Source: Oscillospiraceae bacterium
GTDB lineage: Bacteria; Bacillota; Clostridia; Oscillospirales; Oscillospiraceae
Reading direction: 5' to 3'
NCBI GenBank assembly: GCA_015067995.1
Contig: SVLJ01000003.1
Span: 62,001-126,000, forward strand
DNA length: 64,000 bases
Part shown: positions 59,646-64,000 of the stretch, in pieces
How the letters are laid out: each line of letters starts with the position of its first letter
Position numbering within the stretch: the stretch's first letter is position 1
Made by a program: the position numbers and the translations under genes
The notes under the pieces: generated by a model
Database searches by the model: none
What the model was told of the DNA's origin: nothing
Seen by the model: only the letters and a program-made list of their open reading frames with translations

Positions 59646-59674
59646 TTGACAGACCACGCGGAATTCAATATACT
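59646..59674 (+). promoter_or_regulatory. Promoter of the Crp/Fnr-family regulator
   Basis: TTGACA, 17 bp, TATACT; ribosome site GGAAGGAGG follows at 59682-59690. Confidence 0.8.
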
Positions 59675-59698
59675 CATAAGCGGAAGGAGGTATGAGAT

Positions 59699-60358
59699 AT
59701 GGACTTTCAAAGCTATTTTCCGATCTGGAATAAGCTGACTGCATCTCAGCAGGAACGCATCCTTGGCAGTCTGATGGAACGCAAAATCAGCAAAGGAACC
59801 GTGATCCACAATGGCAGCATGGATTGTACCGGACTGCTGTTGGTGAAATCCGGCCAGCTTCGAGCCTATATCCTCTCTGATGAGGGGCGGGAGATCACCC
59901 TCTACCGTCTGTTCGACCGGGATATGTGTCTGTTTTCCGCCTCCTGCATCATGCGCTCCATCCAGTTCGAAGTGACCATTGAAACGGAAAAAGATACCGA
60001 GCTTTGGATCATTCCTGCGGAGATCTATCAGAGCATTATGGAAGAATCAGCACCTGTTTCCAACTATACCAATGAGTTGATGGCAACCCGCTTTTCCGAT
60101 GTCATGTGGCTCATGGAGCAGGTCATGTGGAAGAGTCTCGACAAGCGTGTTGCTGCGTTTCTTTTAGAAGAAATGTCCATTGAAGGGACTGATCAGCTGA
60201 AGATCACCCATGAAACCATCGCCAATCATCTCGGCTCCCATCGGGAAGTGATCACCCGAATGCTTCGCTATTTCCAGAACGAGGGGATGGTCAAGCTGTC
60301 TCGCGGCATGATCGAGATCACGGATGCGGAAAAACTGGAAGAACTAAATGATATGTGA
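59699..60358 (+). CDS. Crp/Fnr family transcriptional regulator
   Basis: The 219-residue protein has a cyclic-nucleotide-fold sensor domain and a C-terminal helix-turn-helix (HETIANHLGSHREVITRMLR). The sensor has CLFSASC with Cys77 and Cys83, a pair that could sense redox state or sulfane sulfur; Fnr-type N-terminal cluster Cys are absent. The rhodanese and CoA-disulfide-reductase genes nearby fit a sulfur-stress role. Two identical palindromes upstream of neighbouring units are its probable sites. Confidence 0.82.
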   Translation: MDFQSYFPIWNKLTASQQERILGSLMERKISKGTVIHNGSMDCTGLLLVKSGQLRAYILSDEGREITLYRLFDRDMCLFSASCIMRSIQFEVTIETEKDTELWIIPAEIYQSIMEESAPVSNYTNELMATRFSDVMWLMEQVMWKSLDKRVAAFLLEEMSIEGTDQLKITHETIANHLGSHREVITRMLRYFQNEGMVKLSRGMIEITDAEKLEELNDM

Positions 60359-60361
60359 TCG

Positions 60362-60402
60362 GCTGTCCGCCTGTGCAAAACGCACGGCGGACAGCTTTTG
60401 TT
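60362..60402 (+). terminator. Terminator of the Crp/Fnr-family gene
   Basis: GCTGTCCGCC pairs with GGCGGACAGC, followed by TTTTGTT. Confidence 0.8.
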
Positions 60403-60414
60403 ATTTCAGGTATT

Positions 60415-60739
60415 TTACTTAATCTCGGTCAACAGGTAACCGGCAGTCTCGACAGCAGCCTTGAATGCTTCGTCAGCCACGTCTTGGTTTAGCTTGGCTT
60501 TCGCTATTTTTTCTTCAAGGCTTACAGCTGTTTCCTCAACGCCGGGGATGGCCACCAGTGCCTGCACCGATGGCGATGCCCACAGCGCACAGAATATCCG
60601 TAACCACCGGTGTGCCCTGGGTGATGGTGCCGGTTTTGTCCAGAACCACAGTGTTGATGCTATGAGCGTTTTCCAGCGCCTCTGCGGATTTGATGAGAAT
60701 ACCATTGGAAGCGCCCTTTCTTTCTGCTCGGCTCATCAC
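60415..60739 (-). pseudogene. Decayed copper-type P-ATPase fragments
   Basis: One frame (60536-60739) has [20 protein letters not shown] with the DKTGT phosphorylation motif. A shifted frame (60415 on) ends in a segment like a heavy-metal-associated domain (AVSLEEKIAKAKLNQDVADE). The pieces are in different frames and far too short for CopA (over 700 residues). Confidence 0.7.
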
Positions 60740-60770
60740 ACATTTTGATTATCATCAAATGCCTATATCG

Positions 60771-61517
60771 CTATGCTCTTGCCATGCCGTCCACACTCAG
60801 CACAACGCCGGTAATGTACGCCGCCTCATCGGAAGCCAGGAACGCAAATGCATTGGCAATGTCCTCCGGTTGGCCCAGACGACGCAGCGGAATCCTGGCG
60901 ATCATGGGCTCGATGACCTCCTTGGGCACCGCTTTCATCATATCGGTCTCAGTAATGCCGGGAGCAACCGCATTGACTCGGATGCCCTTGGGTCCCAATT
61001 CACGGGCCAGGGATACGGTCAGGCCATTTACCGCAAATTTGGATGCGGGATAGGCGAAGCCGCTTGGCTGGCCGGAAATGCTGACCATGGAGGACGTGGA
61101 GAGGATCACGCCTGTTCCTCGTGCCACCATGCACTCTGCGGCGGCGCGGGTGGCATTGAATACGCCTTTTACATTCAGATCCATGACCTTATCAAAGGTT
61201 TCCTCTGTGTATTCCATGAAGGGGGTGCTTTCAGAGACACCAGCGTTATTGACCAGAATATCCACGCAGCCATATTTCTCGGTAGCTGACCGAAATGCTT
61301 CCCGCACAGATTCCAGGCTGGCCAGATCAGGGCTGATGCCGGCGATGGTCGCTTCGGGATACTTTTCTTTCAGCCTTTCAACTGCTTTATCGGCAGACAC
61401 TTGTGAACTTGCCGCCAGAATAACCTTAGCTCCTTCTGCCAGGAACTTATCCGCCGTGGCATAACCGATGCCGCGGCTGCCTCCGGTGATGATTGCCACT
61501 TTATCTTTCAGCTTCAT
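60771..61517 (-). CDS. Short-chain dehydrogenase/reductase
   Basis: The 248-residue enzyme has the cofactor site ITGGSRGIG, NNAG, the Ser and YPASK (Tyr, Lys) catalytic residues and a C-terminal GVVLSVDG. The family includes FabG and bile-acid 3-alpha-hydroxysteroid dehydrogenases of gut Clostridia, which it resembles in layout; substrate cannot be told. ATG 61517 is 65 bp downstream of a regulator palindrome. A CopA scar lies beyond its stop. Confidence 0.82.
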   Translation of the reverse strand: MKLKDKVAIITGGSRGIGYATADKFLAEGAKVILAASSQVSADKAVERLKEKYPEATIAGISPDLASLESVREAFRSATEKYGCVDILVNNAGVSESTPFMEYTEETFDKVMDLNVKGVFNATRAAAECMVARGTGVILSTSSMVSISGQPSGFAYPASKFAVNGLTVSLARELGPKGIRVNAVAPGITETDMMKAVPKEVIEPMIARIPLRRLGQPEDIANAFAFLASDEAAYITGVVLSVDGMARA

Positions 61518-61553
61518 GGGAAATGCCCCTTTCTGTTTTGATTTTATGGTCAT

Positions 61554-61594
61554 ATTTTATCCAAAGAAGGCTCACTGTTCCGTGATGACATCAC
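61554..61594 (-). promoter_or_regulatory. Crp/Fnr-type site and promoter of the dehydrogenase gene
   Basis: GTGATGACATCAC at 61582-61594 is a perfect inverted repeat about a central base. The TAAAAT -10 box lies at 61554-61559. The palindrome centre is 29 bp above the -10 edge, placing it near -41.5, the class II activator position. Confidence 0.68.
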
Positions 61595-61606
61595 CGTTTG
61601 AATACA

Positions 61607-61634
61607 AAAAGTCACGCTCTCCCGGAGAAAAGCG
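61607..61634 (-). terminator. Terminator of the flavoprotein gene
   Basis: On the minus strand AAGTCACGCT and AGCGTGACTT form the stem, followed by TTTG. Confidence 0.75.
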
Positions 61635-61652
61635 TGACTTCTAACATTGTAC

Positions 61653-63344
61653 TTATTTATCCATGCCGCAGGAATACGCTTTTTCAATCAACGCCCGGTC
61701 ATTGACCACCGTATCATAGAAGCGGAAGCCTCCGGCAAAGTTGTAGGCTTCGTGACCGTTAGCCTCCAGAATCCGGCAGGCAATGTAGCTGCGCAGGCCG
61801 CTCTGGCAGGTCACATACACCGGCTTGCCCGGCTCGATCTCATCCAGCCGATCCCGCAGGTCATCCACAGGAATGTTTCGGAATCCTTCCATATGGCCCA
61901 CCGCGTATTCCTCCGGTGTTCTGGCATCCAGCAGAATCGCGCTGCCGTCCCGGGAAAGGCTGTCAAAATCCTCCAGATACCACTGCTTCATGATGCCGTT
62001 TGCAATGTTGTCGATCATGAATCCCGCCATGTTTACAGGATCTTTAGCAGAGGAGTACGGAGGTGCATAGGCCAGGTCCAGATTTTTCAGCTGGGTAGCT
62101 TTCAGACCTGCGTGAATGGCAGTAGCCAGCACATCGATCCGCTTGTCCACTCCCTCATAGCCTACGATCTGGGCACCTAACAGGCGGTAGGTCTTCTTTT
62201 CAAAGACCACCTTCATGGTCATCAGCTTTCCGCCGGGATAATAACCTGCGTGGCTCATGGGGGACAGGATCACCTTATCCACATCGAGACCGGCCTTTTT
62301 CGCGTTGATTTCGTTGATGCCGGTGGTGGCCGCAGTTATATCAAATATCTTGATGACGCTGCTTCCCTGAGAACCCAAATAGCGGCTGTCACCACCGCAG
62401 ATATTGTCCGCGATGATGCGCCCCTGCTTGTTGGCGGGGCCTGCCAGAGAGATCAGGGCATCCTCGCCGGTGACATAGTGCTTTACCTGCACCGCATCGC
62501 CTGCGGCATAGATATCGGGCACAGAGGTCTCCATCCGGTCGTTGACCACGATGCTGCCTTTGATGCCCAGCTCCAGGCCTGCTTCTTTTGCCAATGCGGT
62601 GTCCGGAGTGACGCCGATGGCCAGCACTACCATATCTGCGTGGAGAGGGGCGTTGTCCTTCAACAGTACATCCACACCGCCGCCGTTCTCCTCAAATCCC
62701 TCCACAGTATAGCCGAGGGCCAGCTTCACACCGTGTCTACGCACCTCCGCGTGGATAAAGGATGCCATATCCGCATCAAAGGGATTCATCAGCTGCTTCG
62801 GGCGCTGGACGATGGTGACTTCCATGCCAAGCTCCCGCAGATTTTCCGCCAGTTCCAGACCGATAAAGCCGCCGCCTGCCAAAACAGCAGACTTTGGATT
62901 ATTTTTGTTGATGTACTCTTTGATCCGGAAGGTGTCCTCCACTGTGCGCAGGGTGAACAGCCTGTCCAATCCAACGCCGGGGAGCCGTGGCTGGGTAGGC
63001 TTCGCGCCGGGAGACAGGATCAGTTTGTCGTAGCTCTCCTCAAATTCCTCGCCGGTTTCCAGATTTTTTACGGAAACTGTTTTTCTGTCCGGGTGAATGG
63101 CTGTCACTTCGTGGCGAACCTTCACATTCACGCGGAAACGTGAGAAGAAACTTTCCGGTGTCTGAAGTGTCAGTTCTTCGGAATGGGTAATGACATCGCC
63201 GATGTAGTAAGGCAGACCGCAGTTTGCGTAGGAAACAAAGCCTGAGCGCTCGAACACTACGATCTCCGCCTGCTCATCCAGTCTGCGGATTCTTGCTGCG
63301 GCTGTGGCTCCGCCTGCCACACCTCCTACGATCACAACTTTCAT
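61653..63344 (-). CDS. CoA-disulfide reductase-like flavoprotein with C-terminal rhodanese domain
   Basis: The 563-residue protein begins VIVGGVAGGATAAARIRRLD (FAD) and has SYANCGLPYYIGD with the single active Cys of CoA-disulfide or NADH oxidase/polysulfide reductases. A second nucleotide site is AGGGFIGLELAENL, and YAPPYSSAKDPVN follows. Residues about 465-560 are a rhodanese domain with CQSGLRS (active Cys). It likely reduces CoA persulfides or polysulfides with NAD(P)H. It directly follows the small rhodanese gene. Confidence 0.87.
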   Translation of the reverse strand: MKVVIVGGVAGGATAAARIRRLDEQAEIVVFERSGFVSYANCGLPYYIGDVITHSEELTLQTPESFFSRFRVNVKVRHEVTAIHPDRKTVSVKNLETGEEFEESYDKLILSPGAKPTQPRLPGVGLDRLFTLRTVEDTFRIKEYINKNNPKSAVLAGGGFIGLELAENLRELGMEVTIVQRPKQLMNPFDADMASFIHAEVRRHGVKLALGYTVEGFEENGGGVDVLLKDNAPLHADMVVLAIGVTPDTALAKEAGLELGIKGSIVVNDRMETSVPDIYAAGDAVQVKHYVTGEDALISLAGPANKQGRIIADNICGGDSRYLGSQGSSVIKIFDITAATTGINEINAKKAGLDVDKVILSPMSHAGYYPGGKLMTMKVVFEKKTYRLLGAQIVGYEGVDKRIDVLATAIHAGLKATQLKNLDLAYAPPYSSAKDPVNMAGFMIDNIANGIMKQWYLEDFDSLSRDGSAILLDARTPEEYAVGHMEGFRNIPVDDLRDRLDEIEPGKPVYVTCQSGLRSYIACRILEANGHEAYNFAGGFRFYDTVVNDRALIEKAYSCGMDK

Positions 63345-63665
63345 TCAGACCTCCACGTTCCCCGCATAAGCGGCAATGCCGCCAATATTGTTTACATTGG
63401 TATATCCCATACGCTGCAGCAGACCGGCAGCCTGACGGCTTCGGGCACCGGAGTAGCAATAAACAAATAGTGCCGTATCTTTATTTTCCGCAACAGAAGC
63501 GACCTTGTCAATGGCTTGTAATGGAACGTTTTTGCTGCCGGGGATATGGCCGCCTCTGTATTCTTCCGAGGTACGGACATCCAACAGAACAGCGCCGGGA
63601 GTGGCTGTATATTCCTGTACACCCTGATTGATATCGGCCTGTTTGAAGAAATCAAAGAATCCCAT
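63345..63665 (-). CDS. Single-domain rhodanese-like protein
   Basis: The 106-residue protein has LLDVRTSEEYRGGHIPGSKN and the active-site loop YCYSGARS with the Cys that carries sulfane sulfur. The start at ATG 63665 follows GGAGGAG. It is joined without gap to the flavoprotein, forming a sulfur-handling pair. Confidence 0.88.
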   Translation of the reverse strand: MGFFDFFKQADINQGVQEYTATPGAVLLDVRTSEEYRGGHIPGSKNVPLQAIDKVASVAENKDTALFVYCYSGARSRQAAGLLQRMGYTNVNNIGGIAAYAGNVEV

Positions 63666-63699
63666 TGTCACTCCTCCTTGTTTTTTTCTTTATGGCTTT

Positions 63700-63740
63700 A
63701 CTATAGATGGATGTTGGTTATGTTTCCGTGATGACATCAC
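63700..63740 (-). promoter_or_regulatory. Crp/Fnr-type site and promoter of the rhodanese operon
   Basis: GTGATGACATCAC at 63728-63740 is identical to the site at 61582. The TATAGT -10 box is at 63700-63705. The palindrome centre is again 29 bp above the -10 edge. Confidence 0.72.
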
Positions 63741-63753
63741 CTAAACTGTACTC

Positions 63754-63868
63754 TCACTCGCCACCAGATACCGTTTCGCCCGGCCAGTCGAGGATGCCGC
63801 CGAACTCTACGATATTCGTATAGCCCGGTGCCGCCGGTTTTTCGGCGGCCTGCTTACTGCGAAAAACA
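63754..63868 (-). pseudogene. C-terminal rhodanese fragment
   Basis: On the minus strand the frame reads SKQAAEKPAAPGYTNIVEFG and then GILDWPGETV before a stop, the end of a rhodanese domain. The only upstream ATG is out of frame and the active-site half is missing. Confidence 0.6.
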
Positions 63869-64000
63869 TGAAAAAAGGAGCGGGTTGCATTTTAAGTGTA
63901 TATAGTTTATCATGTTTTCATCCGTTTGAAAAGTTGGTTTTGCGCAACGGTTTCCTGCCTCACGTCCCGACCCACAACAGGAAAAAGTGGGGCGGGAAGG
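63869..64000. other. Window end without recognisable gene
   Basis: The last 130 bp contain an A+T-rich part and then CGCAACGG, CACGTCCCGACCCAC. I see no supported feature. Confidence 0.4.

Overview
The window looks like part of a Clostridia chromosome, probably Oscillospiraceae-like. The basis is inference: G+C-rich strictly anaerobic-type genes (class III ribonucleotide reductase, a clostridial purine cluster with a PurO-type IMP cyclohydrolase) and consensus sigma-A promoters. No rRNA is present to fix the taxon.

Positions 1-25.5 kb are the late part of a prophage. A head module comes first: the end of an unidentified head protein, a scaffold carrying its own N-terminal Prp-like cysteine protease, and an N4-gp56-type capsid. 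Fibre proteins follow, one of them with collagen-like and YadA-like SHAEG repeats. Then come holin, M15 endolysin, a putative connector, a putative tail hub, and two internal or ejection-type proteins, here called gene A (10473-11711) and gene B (11708-13333). No tape-measure gene is visible, which suggests a short-tailed phage. Gene B ends in a polymorphic-toxin-like tip.

Positions 13.3-25.5 kb are the most unusual part. They hold a reservoir of silent C-terminal cassettes: partial copies of gene A or gene B ('arms') joined to alternative tips. The tips include several LPD3/BECR-like predicted nuclease domains, an ADP-ribosyltransferase with a protein immunity candidate, and a 963-codon multidomain polyvalent protein. 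Each non-ART tip is followed on the opposite strand by a small RNA gene. I count 13, each with a sigma-A-type promoter whose boxes are exactly 17 bp apart, and each folding as a long outer stem around an inner hairpin. Many end in a U-tract, and most lie antisense to the 3' end of a tip. Three copies have lost their toxin body. I propose that they are RNA antitoxin or immunity genes paired with exchangeable phage toxin tips. This is inference from sequence.

Positions 25.5-58.3 kb are host genes: an AlgJ/AlgI-like polysaccharide O-acetylation pair, an EcsC-family protein, a YkvI-like membrane protein, IMP dehydrogenase, and an almost complete de novo purine cluster transcribed leftward (gntR, purE, purC, purF, purM, purN, purO, AICAR transformylase, purD, purL). 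After these come thioredoxin reductase, a NrdD-glutaredoxin fusion with NrdG, PAP2 phosphatase, a PstS-like lipoprotein, GNAT proteins, DNA polymerase I, an EamA transporter, RimI and TsaD.

Positions 58.3-64 kb are accessory: an intergenic stretch of about 0.9 kb, a broken and an intact tRNA-Thr, a Crp/Fnr-family regulator, a CopA scar, and two leftward units (a short-chain dehydrogenase; a rhodanese plus CoA-disulfide-reductase-like flavoprotein). Both units carry the same 13-bp palindrome at an identical distance from their -10 boxes, which marks them as probable targets of that regulator.
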